Positions 8,813 to 17,745 of a stretch of DNA of 64,000 nt are shown here, piece by piece (the stretch's first letter is position 1; every line of letters begins with the position of its first letter). Source of the DNA: Oscillospiraceae bacterium (GTDB lineage Bacteria; Bacillota; Clostridia; Oscillospirales; CAG-272); contig SVQZ01000002.1 in the NCBI GenBank assembly GCA_015065105.1, forward strand, positions 1-64,000. The letters are read 5' to 3'. The notes beneath the pieces were generated by a model. The model was not told where the DNA came from. It saw nothing but the letters and a program-made list of their open reading frames with translations, and did no database searches. Both the position numbers and the translations under genes were made by a program.

Positions 8813-9424
8813 TCAAATATTAAAAAACTTGTTATAAAAATTCTTATTGCGTTTTGTTGAATGTTTTTCCGATTCGATTATCGAAATGAAATTGCTTGAC
8901 ACCTCGTCTATATCGTCGTTTATAAGAAGATAATCATATTCGTCAAAGAACTTCAATTCCTCGCGGGAACGCTCGAGTCGGTTTTTTATATCATCCTCGG
9001 TGTTTGTTCCTCTGCCTCTTAATCTTGCCTCGAGAATATCGTAGCTCGGGGGAACAACAAGTATAAGCAGAGCTTCGGGAAATTTTTTCTTTATCTGCAT
9101 TGCACCGTCAACCTCTATCTCAAGGATAACGTTTTTGCCGTTACAAAGATCCTTTTCGATAACCGTACGCAGAGTTCCGTAATAATTTCCGCAATAGCAC
9201 GTATGCTCTACCACCGTATCGTCGGCTATAAGCTCTTCAAAGCGCTCCTTTGTGATAAAGTGATAATGAACTCCGTCCTCCTCTCCGGGACGGGGGGCGC
9301 GGGTGGTTGCGGAGACCGAATATACAAAGTCTTTTGATTTTTCGAATACCGCATTGAGTACGGTACCCTTGCCCGAGCCTGCGGGACCGGATACCACGAT
9401 AAGTATTCCTCTGTTTTCTGCCAT
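8813..9424 (-). CDS. gmk: Guanylate kinase
   Basis: Converts GMP or dGMP to the diphosphate. The P-loop GPAGSGKGT is at residues 11 to 19, followed by SATTRAPRPGEEDGVHY and the EIEVDGAMQIKKKFP segment. The ORF track extends 28 codons upstream into remA. The ATG at 9424 has an AGGAAG ribosome binding site and gives the canonical start (MAENRGILIVVSGPAGSGKG), so I use it. It overlaps the end region of remA tightly, implying co-translation. Confidence 0.96.
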   Translation of the reverse strand: MAENRGILIVVSGPAGSGKGTVLNAVFEKSKDFVYSVSATTRAPRPGEEDGVHYHFITKERFEELIADDTVVEHTCYCGNYYGTLRTVIEKDLCNGKNVILEIEVDGAMQIKKKFPEALLILVVPPSYDILEARLRGRGTNTEDDIKNRLERSREELKFFDEYDYLLINDDIDEVSSNFISIIESEKHSTKRNKNFYNKFFNI

Positions 9425-9425
9425 A

Positions 9426-9689
9426 TTATTCTTCCTCGCTATCTTCTTTTTCACTTTCAAGGTTGAAACGGTTGAGTACCCTTTCGGGCTCAAGGGCGCA
9501 AAGAACAACGTGGTCGCTGTCGGTGATTATAACAGATCTGGTCTTTTTACCGCAGGAAGCGTCTATAGCTCTTCCGCTTTCCTTTGCGTCTATTATCATT
9601 CGCTTTATCGGTGCGGCTTCGGGAGACACCACCGATACTATTCTTTCGCGTACAAGGAGATTCCCGTATCCTATGTTTATAAGCTTCAT
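9426..9689 (-). CDS. remA: RemA-like (DUF370) regulator
   Basis: An 87-residue protein beginning MKLINIGYGNLLVRERIVSVV, with SPEAAPIKRMIIDAK and GRAIDASCGKKTRSVIITDS. These match the DUF370 family, whose Bacillus member RemA activates biofilm matrix operons as a ring-shaped DNA-binding protein. Here the C-terminus is Glu/Ser-rich and short. Location between yicC and gmk is the classical one. Targets in this organism are unknown. Confidence 0.9.
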   Translation of the reverse strand: MKLINIGYGNLLVRERIVSVVSPEAAPIKRMIIDAKESGRAIDASCGKKTRSVIITDSDHVVLCALEPERVLNRFNLESEKEDSEEE

Positions 9690-9693
9690 GGTT

Positions 9694-10581
9694 TTACTCT
9701 ATATTCTGTATTTGTTCTCTTATCTTTTCGAGAATCGCCTTCATTTCAACAACAAGATGGGCGATCTGAGCATCATTGCACTTGGAGCCTGTAGTATTTA
9801 CCTCCCGGTTCATTTCCTGAAGCAAAAAGTCTATTCTTTTTGCGAGAGGCTCATTTGATTCAAGCATTTCGTCAAATGCCTTGAAATGACTCGCAAGACG
9901 CACCAGCTCCTCGTCTATAGCTATCTTGTCGGCGAATATTGCACATTCTGTAAGTATGCGCTGCTCATCAGGTTCTATTGACATCGTTTCAAGCGTTGCA
10001 CGGAGCTTTGTCTCAAGACGTGCGCGGTATTTCTCAACACCTGCCTCGGAAAGTGATCCTATCTCGGCTGCCAATTCCATAAGACGCTCCTTCTTTGCCG
10101 CGAGATCCATGCAGATACGCTCGCCTTCCTTGCTTCTCATGCCGTTATATTCCGCAATAGCCGCATCCAAAACAGGAAGAAGCTCGTTCCAATCCTTTTC
10201 GGTATCCTCCTCGGGACGTACGACCGTGAATATATCGCGGTTCTGCGCCACAGCCATAGTGGTTATATCGTCCTTTAAAGAGAAGGTATCTCTTAACTCG
10301 CATAATGCCTTGTAATAGCTTTCGGCATATGCGGGATCGAGATGCATCTCGATTCCCTCACTTTCGATAAGCTCAACGGAGATATGTACGTCAACCTTAC
10401 CTCTGGAGGTAGCATTCTTCTGAACGTATGAACGTACCTTTTCCTCAAGATGGCTGAATCTTCTTGATATTCTTATGCTGCAGTCAAAAAACCTGTTATT
10501 TACCGATTTTATATCAACGGTTATATTTTTACCGCTTGTCTGGGCAGCTGCTCTGCCGTATGCGGTCATACTTTTTATCAT
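9694..10581 (-). CDS. yicC: YicC family endoribonuclease
   Basis: A 295-residue protein beginning MIKSMTAYGRAAAQ and ending in the family signature KCNDAQIAHLVVEMKAILEKIREQIQNIE, with QEMNREVNTTGSK just before. YicC proteins are stress-linked endoribonucleases. It is the first gene of the minus-strand run toward gmk and priA and starts just upstream of remA, so its promoter probably drives the whole cluster. Confidence 0.93.
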   Translation of the reverse strand: MIKSMTAYGRAAAQTSGKNITVDIKSVNNRFFDCSIRISRRFSHLEEKVRSYVQKNATSRGKVDVHISVELIESEGIEMHLDPAYAESYYKALCELRDTFSLKDDITTMAVAQNRDIFTVVRPEEDTEKDWNELLPVLDAAIAEYNGMRSKEGERICMDLAAKKERLMELAAEIGSLSEAGVEKYRARLETKLRATLETMSIEPDEQRILTECAIFADKIAIDEELVRLASHFKAFDEMLESNEPLAKRIDFLLQEMNREVNTTGSKCNDAQIAHLVVEMKAILEKIREQIQNIE

Positions 10582-10655
10582 ATAAGTACCTCATCTGATA
10601 GTGCGTTACATTATATTCTACTATATTATTATAATTTTGTCAACGAAAATTCAAG

Positions 10656-11345
10656 TTATTCCTTTTCGATATTGAGAGATTTTTGCAACAACAGATTACA
10701 TTCGCCCCCTGCAACGATAATATGGTCGATAAGACGCTTGTTCATCGGCAGAAAGGCTCGGTATATCTCTCTTGTAACTGAAAGATCAAAATCGGAGGGC
10801 TCAAGACTTCCCGAGGGATGATTATGGGCAAGCAGAAAGTTTACTGCATTATGCTCGAATACCGATTCGGCGATTATCTGGGGATTAAGAGACGTTGAAT
10901 TCGGGTCGCCCTTCTGGATGGGAGTATGTGCGATAAGCTTCATGGAGGCGTCGAACATAAACAATTCAACGTATTCCTCGCTCTGACCTATAAAATGGTT
11001 TATAAGCAGTTCGGTTATATCGTCCATGGTTTTGAAAACTCTTTTTCCCGTGCTCTTATCGATCATATATCTTCTTGCAAGTTCGGGGATAATAGAAAAA
11101 AGAGTTGCGGTGTTAGTACCTACACCATTCTGCTTTAAAAAATCGGAGTAGCCTGCATCAAATACCGCCGAAAGGGAACCGTATTTGTTGAGTAAACGGT
11201 GCGCGGTTTCGTTGGTATCGCAACGCGGTATCGAAAAGAAAAGCATGAGCTCTAACACCTGATGATCGTTAAAGCTCTCCAATCCGTTTTGTAAAAATCT
11301 TTCTCTTGTTCTTTGTCTGTGTTTTTCGTGAAGATTCTCTTTCAT
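10656..11345 (-). CDS. radC: RadC-family JAB domain protein
   Basis: The C-terminal JAB/MPN metallo-domain shows the metal site HNHPSGSLEPSDFD around residue 175. The N-terminal part contains a helix-hairpin-helix-like segment (FDAGYSDFLKQNGVGTNTATL). Despite the name, a role in DNA repair is not established for most members. The track begins at a TTG, but the ATG at 11345 has GAGGAAA six bases upstream and is preferred, giving 229 residues. Confidence 0.85.
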   Translation of the reverse strand: MKENLHEKHRQRTRERFLQNGLESFNDHQVLELMLFFSIPRCDTNETAHRLLNKYGSLSAVFDAGYSDFLKQNGVGTNTATLFSIIPELARRYMIDKSTGKRVFKTMDDITELLINHFIGQSEEYVELFMFDASMKLIAHTPIQKGDPNSTSLNPQIIAESVFEHNAVNFLLAHNHPSGSLEPSDFDLSVTREIYRAFLPMNKRLIDHIIVAGGECNLLLQKSLNIEKE

Positions 11346-11510
11346 AGTCGTTTCCTCAATATACAATTGTTGATAGATAGTCTTATTATTATAGCATTTA
11401 CGGTAAGTTTTTTCAAGTATTTTATTATGATATCATTATTTATTCATAATTATGGGGTACAATTATGCTATTGAATATAATACTGAATGATTTTTTCGGA
11501 GGATAATATT

Positions 11511-13157
11511 ATGAAGCTCAATAAACTTACAGGCTTTGACGGTGTTAAGGGTCCTGTTGTTACTATTGTAATGGACGGAATCGGCTTGACCGAAAACGAG
11601 GCGGGAAACGCTATCAAGGTTGCTACTACCCCCACTCTTGATATGCTTATGTCAAAATACCCCATGGTAAGCCTTAAGGCTCACGGTACTGCCGTTGGTC
11701 TTCCCTCTGACGAGGATATGGGTAACAGTGAGGTTGGACATAATGCTCTCGGCTCGGGCCAGGTATTCAGCCAGGGCGCAAAGCTTGTTTCCGAGTCTAT
11801 CGAAAACGGTAAGATGTTTACAAGCGATACATGGTGCACACTCACCGATAACGTAAAGAATAACGATTCCACCCTTCACTTTATGGGACTTTTCTCTGAC
11901 GGTAACGTTCACTCCCATATCGATCACTTGAAGGCAATGCTTGCAAAGGCAAAGGAATGCGGTGTTAAGAAGGTAAGAGTTCATATCCTTCTTGACGGAC
12001 GTGACGTGGGCGAGACCTCCGCTCTTGAATACGTTGATCCCTTTGAAGCATATCTCGATACTCTCCGCGATGAAAGCTTTGACGTTATGATCGCTTCGGG
12101 CGGCGGACGTATGAAGATCACCATGGACCGTTACGAAGCTAACTGGGCAATGGTTGAAGCAGGCTGGAAGACACACGTTTTAGGCGAGGGTACACAGTAT
12201 GCATCCGCACATGAGGCTATCGAGGCGCTCAGAGCGGCTACAGGAGCTATCGACCAGGATCTTGACCCCTTCGTTATTGCACGCGACGGCAAGGCAGTCG
12301 GAACCATCGAGGATAATGACAGCGTTATCTTCTTTAACTTCCGCGGCGACCGTTCCATTGAGATCAGTGTTGCTTTTGAAGCTGAAAGCTTTGATAAGTT
12401 TGACCGTGTACGTTTCCCCAAGGTTATGTATGCAGGTATGCTTGAATATGACGGAGATCTTCACATTCCTTCCCGTTACCTTGTAAATCCCCCCGAGATA
12501 ACCAATACCATGGGTGAATATCTTGCGGATACAGGGGTAAAGCAGCTTGCTATCTCCGAAACACAGAAATACGGTCACGTTACCTACTTCTGGAACGGTA
12601 ACAAGAGCGGCAAATTCAGCGAGGAGCTTGAAACATATATTGAGATCCCTTCCGACGTTGTTCCCTTTGAGCAGAGACCCTGGATGAAGTGTGCGGAGAT
12701 CACCGATAAGCTTATTGAAATGCTTGAGAGCGGCGAGTATAAGTATCTGCGCTGCAACTATCCCAACGGCGATATGGTAGGCCATACAGGCAGTATGTTA
12801 GCAACAGAGGTGAGTGTTGAGGCTCTTGACCTCCAGCTTGCAAGACTTCTTGCGGTTATTGATAAGCTCGAGGGTGTTGCTATCATCACAGCTGACCACG
12901 GCAATGCAGACGAGATGTATGAGATCGACAAGAAGACCAAGGGAGCAAAGCTTAATAAGGACGGCACACCCAAGGCAAAGACCAGCCATACACTCAATCC
13001 CGTACCCTGCATCATCTACGATAACTTCTATGCAGATAAGTACACAGTTATCAAGGACGGTTCCTACGGACTTTCCAATGTTGCGGCTACCACCGTTAAC
13101 CTTCTCGGTTATGAAGCACCTGAAATGTGGGACGCTTCTGTAATTGAGGTAAAGTAA
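11511..13157 (+). CDS. gpmI: 2,3-bisphosphoglycerate-independent phosphoglycerate mutase
   Basis: Glycolytic and gluconeogenic enzyme interconverting 3- and 2-phosphoglycerate through a phosphoserine intermediate with Mn2+. The metal site and nucleophile region are visible as VMDGIGLTENEAGNAI near the N-terminus and EDMGNSEVGHNALG around residue 67. ITADHGNADEM near residue 465 and SHTLNPVP supply further metal ligands. I start at the ATG at 11511 because CGGAGGA lies just upstream; the track start eight codons earlier has no such site. Length (548 residues) is somewhat longer than typical because of a lysine-rich insertion near KKTKGAKLNKDG. Confidence 0.96.
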   Translation: MKLNKLTGFDGVKGPVVTIVMDGIGLTENEAGNAIKVATTPTLDMLMSKYPMVSLKAHGTAVGLPSDEDMGNSEVGHNALGSGQVFSQGAKLVSESIENGKMFTSDTWCTLTDNVKNNDSTLHFMGLFSDGNVHSHIDHLKAMLAKAKECGVKKVRVHILLDGRDVGETSALEYVDPFEAYLDTLRDESFDVMIASGGGRMKITMDRYEANWAMVEAGWKTHVLGEGTQYASAHEAIEALRAATGAIDQDLDPFVIARDGKAVGTIEDNDSVIFFNFRGDRSIEISVAFEAESFDKFDRVRFPKVMYAGMLEYDGDLHIPSRYLVNPPEITNTMGEYLADTGVKQLAISETQKYGHVTYFWNGNKSGKFSEELETYIEIPSDVVPFEQRPWMKCAEITDKLIEMLESGEYKYLRCNYPNGDMVGHTGSMLATEVSVEALDLQLARLLAVIDKLEGVAIITADHGNADEMYEIDKKTKGAKLNKDGTPKAKTSHTLNPVPCIIYDNFYADKYTVIKDGSYGLSNVAATTVNLLGYEAPEMWDASVIEVK

Positions 13158-13189
13158 TTAAAAAATAATTTCAGAAAGGAGGCAATTTT

Positions 13190-14155
13190 ATGTCCGAAAA
13201 TAAAAAAAGCGGGGCAGAGGTTGCCTCCTCTTCGCTTTTTCTTGATTCTCTTAACAGAGCAAGCGATGATGATATATGTGCAATAACGGAGGAATGGGAG
13301 AAAAAACGAAGCGCCGAGCGTAAAAGCAATATCATCCGATATATTCTCATGGGCTTTTTCATACTTGTGGCTCTTATAAGCGTTATTTCTATAGTGAGAA
13401 CTCTTGCGGGCTACAGAAAAGCAGAGAATTTTTATTCGGATATGTATGCTTATCTTGACGACGGCGGAGCTTCTATTGCTTCGGAGACTGCAAGGATCCC
13501 CTCTCTTGATTCGTTCGGAACGGTTAACGGTCCGAAGGGTTCAAGCTCTGCGGTTTATAACCAACTGTTTTTGAGAATGAGAACAAGGATACTTTCCTTG
13601 AAGGAGATAAATCCCGATATATACGGTTGGGTAATAGTGCCGGGCACCGAGAATATCGACTATCCCGTTCTTCAGGGAACCGATAACGATTTTTATCTGA
13701 ATCACGAATATACCAAGGGATATATGCAGGCGGGCTCAATATATGCGGACTATCATTGCGACAGAGAGGTTGAAAGAAATTTCAATACTGTTCTGTACGG
13801 GCATAATATGCAGAATGACATGATGTTCAGCGAGCTTATAAAATTCCTTGATAAAGATTTTTTTGAAAAGAACGAATACGTTTATCTCTATACAGAGAAC
13901 GGTATTTATACCTACCGTATCTTTTCTGTATTCAAGGCGGATTACCGTTCGGGTTACGTTGAAACAGGCTTTCCCTCCGAGGAAGACTTTATTACCTTTG
14001 CAAAGGATATGAAGTCAAAGTCTATGTATGAAAGAACGGGAATAGAGTTTGACGAAAACAGCCGTATAATCACTCTTTCTACCTGTACCAACGGTCTGAA
14101 GAGTGACAGATACTGCGTTCAGGGGCTTTTGGTTGATGTATATTACCAACCCTGA
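13190..14155 (+). CDS. srtB: Class B sortase
   Basis: A membrane-anchored cysteine transpeptidase of 321 residues. There is a short cytoplasmic N-terminus, a transmembrane segment around residues 48 to 68 (YILMGFFILVALISVISIV), and an extracellular catalytic domain. Catalytic His lies in LYGHNMQND, Cys in TLSTCTNG, and Arg in the following SDRYCVQG. The FSVFKADYRSGYVETGFPSEEDF helix before the Cys is typical of class B sortases. It would attach surface proteins to the wall or build pili, but no sortase substrate is visible nearby. Confidence 0.9.
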   Translation: MSENKKSGAEVASSSLFLDSLNRASDDDICAITEEWEKKRSAERKSNIIRYILMGFFILVALISVISIVRTLAGYRKAENFYSDMYAYLDDGGASIASETARIPSLDSFGTVNGPKGSSSAVYNQLFLRMRTRILSLKEINPDIYGWVIVPGTENIDYPVLQGTDNDFYLNHEYTKGYMQAGSIYADYHCDREVERNFNTVLYGHNMQNDMMFSELIKFLDKDFFEKNEYVYLYTENGIYTYRIFSVFKADYRSGYVETGFPSEEDFITFAKDMKSKSMYERTGIEFDENSRIITLSTCTNGLKSDRYCVQGLLVDVYYQP

Positions 14156-14156
14156 T

Positions 14157-14185
14157 TTGACAAATAAAAAAGGATATGCTAAAAT
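14157..14185 (+). promoter_or_regulatory. Promoter of rnpB
   Basis: TTGACA, 17 bases, TAAAAT. The -35 box overlaps the stop codon of the sortase gene, and the expected start falls at the RNase P RNA 5' end. Confidence 0.8.
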
Positions 14186-14187
14186 AA

Positions 14188-14542
14188 ACTGACTAAGCTA
14201 TACGGTCGCGCGGTATCATGCCGAAAGGTAGTACCGTGAGGAAAGTCCGGGCTTCACAGGACAGGATAACGGATAACGTCCGCCGAGGGTGACCTCAGGG
14301 AAAGTGCAACAGAAATAAACCGCCGTATTTATACGGTAAGGATGGAAAGGCGAGGTAAGAGCTCACCGGCACACTGGCGACTTTGTGCAAATGTAAACCC
14401 TATCCGAAGCAACACCGTATGTGGGAGCAGATCTTCTGATGTCTGTCCGGCAGAATCCCACGGGTGGCACAGAGCTTTGCGGTAACGTAAAGACAAGATA
14501 GATGACCGTACACGACAGAACCCGGCTTATTGCTTGGTCAAA
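14188..14542 (+). ncRNA. rnpB: RNase P RNA
   Basis: The universally conserved core GAGGAAAGTCCGGGCTTCAC is present, with CAGGGAAAGTGCAACAGAAA and the 3' core GGTAAGAGCTCACCGG. The 5' end (TGACTAAGC) pairs with the 3' end (GCTTGGTCA) to form P1, which sets the limits to within a few bases. The RNA is the catalytic part of the enzyme that matures tRNA 5' ends. Confidence 0.96.
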
Positions 14543-14556
14543 ACATAAAAAACAAA

Positions 14557-14598
14557 AGGGCTGTCTCAAATGCGTTTTTTCGCATTTGAGACAGCCCT
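14557..14598. terminator. Bidirectional terminator between rnpB and the CD1247-like gene
   Basis: A perfect 18-bp stem (AGGGCTGTCTCAAATGCG and its complement) encloses TTTTTT. It is flanked by A-rich sequence on the left and AT-rich sequence on the right. It serves rnpB on the plus strand and the convergent CD1247-like gene on the minus strand. Confidence 0.85.
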
Positions 14599-14619
14599 AT
14601 TATATTATAAAAGACTTAA

Positions 14620-14976
14620 TTATTCAGCGTCTGCTTCTTCGCAGTCACAATCGCAATCGCAATCGCAATCACAGTCACATTCATCGTCGCAATCGCAGTT
14701 GCAGTCACAGCAGTCCCATTCGTCCCATTCATCGCAATCGCAGTCATCGGGACCGTAGATATATTCTTCTGCGTCACCGAGATCCTCGTCGATCTCTTCG
14801 ATATATGCTTCGAGGGTGTCAACGTCCTCTTCAAGATCGGTAACGTAAAGAGCGAGCTCGTTTACGCAGTCGATAAGAGCGTTGATAAGCTTGGTTTCGG
14901 GCTTAGCGGGATCAAGAGCGATGCCCTCTGCAAGACCCTTTAAATAAGCTGCCTTTTCAGTAATGTTCATTTTCAT
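14620..14976 (-). CDS. CD1247-type protein with Cys-Asp repeat tail
   Basis: Residues 1 to about 75 (ITEKAAYLKGLAEGIALD, then an acidic helix-rich stretch) match the N-terminal domain of clostridial CD1247-type proteins. From residue 80 the protein becomes a low-complexity tail of alternating Cys and Asp with Trp-Asp-Glu inserts. Relatives usually end in a zinc-ribbon-like region. The tail could bind metal, but that is inference. The start may be the second Met (MNITEK), two codons on. It has its own likely promoter (15021-15050) inside a tandem repeat and ends at the bidirectional terminator. Confidence 0.75.
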   Translation of the reverse strand: MKMNITEKAAYLKGLAEGIALDPAKPETKLINALIDCVNELALYVTDLEEDVDTLEAYIEEIDEDLGDAEEYIYGPDDCDCDEWDEWDCCDCNCDCDDECDCDCDCDCDCDCEEADAE

Positions 14977-15020
14977 TACCTCCTTAATATTTTATGTTAA
15001 ATAATAGGGTTTAAGCTATT

Positions 15021-15050
15021 ATTATATCGGGCATTATGAGGATGGTTCAA
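15021..15050 (-). promoter_or_regulatory. Promoter of the CD1247-like gene
   Basis: On the minus strand TTGAAC, 18 bases, TATAAT lies inside repeat copy 1 and points to the CD1247-like gene. Repeat copy 2 has TTGATC and TATAAT with a 20-base spacer, so it is a weaker version. Confidence 0.6.
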
Positions 15051-15184
15051 ATTAAACTCTATACCCGATTATTGCCGACAGGGGCTCCGTCGTTAATATA
15101 ATAAACCAAAATCTATTATATTTCGGGTACTAAAGATAAGGATCAAATCGAACTTCATACCCGATTATTGCCGGCAGGGGCTCC
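15021..15184 (-). repeat. Two imperfect 68-base direct repeats after efp
   Basis: Copies at 15021-15088 and 15115-15184 share a closely conserved block (TACCCGATTATTGCCG then CAGGGGCTCC) and a more divergent promoter-like half. Each copy also contains CGGG and CCCG arms that could pair. They fill the gap between efp and the CD1247-like gene. Confidence 0.7.
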
Positions 15185-15187
15185 CTG

Positions 15188-15745
15188 TTATGCTCTTTCG
15201 AGATATTCGCCTGTACGGGTATCGATGCGGAGAACGTTACCGATCTCGATGAACAAGGGAACCTTAATGGTTGCGCCTGTTTCAAGAGTAGCGGGCTTTG
15301 TAGCACCCTGAGCTGTATCGCCCTTGAAGCCGGGCTCGGTATCGGTTACCTCAAGTTCAACGAACATGGGGGGTTCAACTGCGAAGATGTCGCCCTTATA
15401 GGAAACGATCTTACACATCATCTCTTCCTTTACAAATCTGAAGTTGTCGTCAAGCTTGTCCTGACCGATAGGAAGCTGCTCATAGCTTTCCATATCCATG
15501 AAGTAGTAAAGATCACCGTCGGTATAAAGATACTGCATTTCTCTTCTTTCTACCTGTGCATTCTCAAATTTGTCTGTAGGGCTGAATGTACGCTCTACAA
15601 CTGCACCTGTCTTAACGTTCTTGCACTTTGTACGAACGAAAGCGGCACCCTTACCGGGCTTTACGTGCTGGAATTCAACTACCTGAAGTACGTTGCCCTC
15701 CATTTCAAAAGTTAAGCCGTTTCTGAAATCACCAGCTGTTACCAT
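15188..15745 (-). CDS. efp: Elongation factor P
   Basis: 185 residues with KOW, OB and C-terminal domains. The [19 protein letters not shown] loop holds the lysine at the ribosomal tip (PGKG), and the C-terminal signature is [39 protein letters not shown]. It relieves ribosome stalling at polyproline. It is usually adjacent to the M24 aminopeptidase, as here. Confidence 0.97.
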   Translation of the reverse strand: MVTAGDFRNGLTFEMEGNVLQVVEFQHVKPGKGAAFVRTKCKNVKTGAVVERTFSPTDKFENAQVERREMQYLYTDGDLYYFMDMESYEQLPIGQDKLDDNFRFVKEEMMCKIVSYKGDIFAVEPPMFVELEVTDTEPGFKGDTAQGATKPATLETGATIKVPLFIEIGNVLRIDTRTGEYLERA

Positions 15746-15820
15746 AGTATATAACCTCCAAATTGTTTTTAAACGTATTTTCTTTATTTTACATTAAATC
15801 AAGTGATATTTCAAGGGTTT

Positions 15821-16888
15821 TTAATAAATTTCTATCAAATCTTTAGAACTTTTTGTGATATTGACTACCGTCCCGGGGTAAAAAATGAGCATATCCTCTA
15901 TTCTGACACCGTATTTACCCTCTAAATAGATGCCGGGCTCACAGGTTACAACGTGTCCCGTGTCCAGCTTTTTTTCCAAAGCATATGGTGAAAGGTTGGG
16001 AGCTTCGTGAATATCCATACCCACACCGTGACCGAGGCTGTGTCCGAAGCAGCCCTTATATCCCATGTCATTTATATGATCTCTGGCAAGAGCGTCCGCA
16101 TCACGGCAGATAATACCGTGCTTTATTCCCTCTATTGCTCTTTTCTGCGCTTCAAGGACTGTGTTATAGACCCGCTTCATTTCCTCGTTGGCTCTGCCTA
16201 TACAAACGGTTCTTGTCATGTCCGAGCAATATCCGTTGTATATTGCTCCGAAATCCATTGTAAGGAAGCCTTTTTCAAGCTTGCGGTCTCTCGGCACTCC
16301 GTGGGGCATTGAGGAGGCGGTACCCGATACTGCAATAGTTTCGAAGGAGATACCGTCGGCGCCGAGCCGTCTCATTTCAAACTCAAGCTCAAGGGCTGTC
16401 TCACGCTCTGTTCTTTCGGGTGTAATAAAATCTAAAATATGCTCAAATGCCTTTTCGGCTATTCTCTGTGCGCGGATTATATTATCAAATTCAGATAAGT
16501 CCTTGTATTCGCGCAATTCGGATATGACAGCGCCGATACCCTTTAACTGAACGCAAGGAAGATCCTCCGAAAGTCTGTGATATTCCGATACTGTCAGATG
16601 TCTGTCCTCATATCCCAAAACAGCTACTTCGTTATCCTTCAAGGCGTCTGCGAGCCATTTAGATCTTTTTCCGCTGAACATTATGATCTCAAAGAAGGGG
16701 TGCGCATTCTTTTTTGCCGCCTCGATATATCTGAAATCGCAGAAGAGAAGAGCTCTTTCCTTTGTTATCAAAAGACAGCCGTCGGTATAATCGAATCCGC
16801 AGAGATACCTTATATTTTTTTGATCGGTTACGATCATTGCATCATAGTCCGCTTTGAATTTGTTTCTTAATTTGTTTAGACGATTCAT
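15821..16888 (-). CDS. M24 family Xaa-Pro aminopeptidase
   Basis: 355 residues with an N-terminal creatinase-like domain and a C-terminal pita-bread metallopeptidase fold. Metal ligands are visible in TMDFGAIYNGYCSDMTRTV (two Asp), GHSLGHGVGMDIHE (His) and the terminal CEPGIYLEGKYGVRIED (two Glu). It removes N-terminal residues before proline in the cytoplasm. It starts four bases into the end of the upstream TIM-barrel gene, indicating an operon. Confidence 0.92.
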   Translation of the reverse strand: MNRLNKLRNKFKADYDAMIVTDQKNIRYLCGFDYTDGCLLITKERALLFCDFRYIEAAKKNAHPFFEIIMFSGKRSKWLADALKDNEVAVLGYEDRHLTVSEYHRLSEDLPCVQLKGIGAVISELREYKDLSEFDNIIRAQRIAEKAFEHILDFITPERTERETALELEFEMRRLGADGISFETIAVSGTASSMPHGVPRDRKLEKGFLTMDFGAIYNGYCSDMTRTVCIGRANEEMKRVYNTVLEAQKRAIEGIKHGIICRDADALARDHINDMGYKGCFGHSLGHGVGMDIHEAPNLSPYALEKKLDTGHVVTCEPGIYLEGKYGVRIEDMLIFYPGTVVNITKSSKDLIEIY

Positions 16889-17745
16889 ATCTTCTCCAAA
16901 TAACTGTTGTAGCAGTTTTTCATCATAAGGGCGTCATCCGCCTGCGTTCCTGCCGATTCGCATATTATACGGGGGCAAAGCCCTTCTTTCGCTATAGCCT
17001 CACAAAGGGGCTCGAAGGCGGGGCCGAATATATTATCCTCAAAGGTGAGGTGCTTTTTTTCTCCCTGTGAGGTATATTCTATTTTTGAAAAATGACAGTG
17101 GAGATATTTTGCCTTTTCCTCTCCGAGCTTGCTTCCTATCAGATCGAAGACCCTTCGGTAATCGTCGAAGGTAACGAACACACCGCCCGCGTCTCTTGCA
17201 TTAAGATGTCCGAAATCGACACAAGGAGCAAGTCTTTTGTCGATAGAGCATAACTCTATGACCTCGTCAAGAGTGCCGAGCTGATTCTTTTTACCCATGG
17301 TCTCAAGACAGAGGGTGATACTTTTGTCAATAGGCATATCAAGGGCGCGCAGCATCGTATCCTTTGCAAGCGAAAGAGCCTCGTCTCTTGATATTTTTGA
17401 AGCGCTTCCCGTGTGGATAACGATCCTGTCGGCGCCGAGAGCGGATGCGGCATCCGCACTGGTCTTTATATAGTCAAGGCTTTTTAGGCGCTTTTCTTCT
17501 TCGATTCCGGAAAGGGAAATATAATAAGGGGCATGGAGGGAAAGAGATATGCCGTATCTCTTTGCTTCCTTGCCCAGTTCCTTAAAGGTTTCGAGTTTTG
17601 TGCGTATTCCGTTGCCGCACTGATATTCGTATGCGTCTATATTGTTTTTTTCGAGCCATTTGAAGGCCTCTATGCTGTGCTTGTTACCCTCGGCATAGAA
17701 GCGGTCGCAATTACCCGCAGGCCCGAACAACGCTTTTTGCATCAC
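16885..17745 (-). CDS. Endonuclease IV-like TIM barrel protein
   Basis: 286 residues resembling apurinic endonuclease IV. LSLHAPYYISLSG, GADRIVIHTGSA, LCLETMGKKNQLGTLDEV and CVDFGHLNARDAGG contain the expected His, Glu and Asp metal-binding residues of the AP endonuclease 2 family, and HCHFSKIEY and ICESAG follow. Function could be DNA repair or sugar isomerisation; residues fit the nuclease better. It overlaps both neighbours by four bases (ATGA type). Confidence 0.75.
   Translation of the reverse strand: MMQKALFGPAGNCDRFYAEGNKHSIEAFKWLEKNNIDAYEYQCGNGIRTKLETFKELGKEAKRYGISLSLHAPYYISLSGIEEEKRLKSLDYIKTSADAASALGADRIVIHTGSASKISRDEALSLAKDTMLRALDMPIDKSITLCLETMGKKNQLGTLDEVIELCSIDKRLAPCVDFGHLNARDAGGVFVTFDDYRRVFDLIGSKLGEEKAKYLHCHFSKIEYTSQGEKKHLTFEDNIFGPAFEPLCEAIAKEGLCPRIICESAGTQADDALMMKNCYNSYLEKI

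Noticed and set aside
8278-8823. 181-residue plus-strand ORF
   Set aside because: Opposite priA and rpoZ, both of which are clearly coding on the minus strand.
12180-12785. 201-residue minus-strand ORF
   Set aside because: Antisense to gpmI, whose conserved motifs show that the plus strand is coding.
14640-14710. Short repeated hexamers that look like a microsatellite or CRISPR remnant
   Set aside because: The periodicity follows the Cys-Asp codons of a real gene; there are no spacers of regular length and no cas genes in the window.
14502-14843. ORFs of 113 and 62 residues rich in His/Arg or Ser/Gln around the GCAATC hexamers
   Set aside because: They are shadows of the Cys-Asp tail on the opposite strand.
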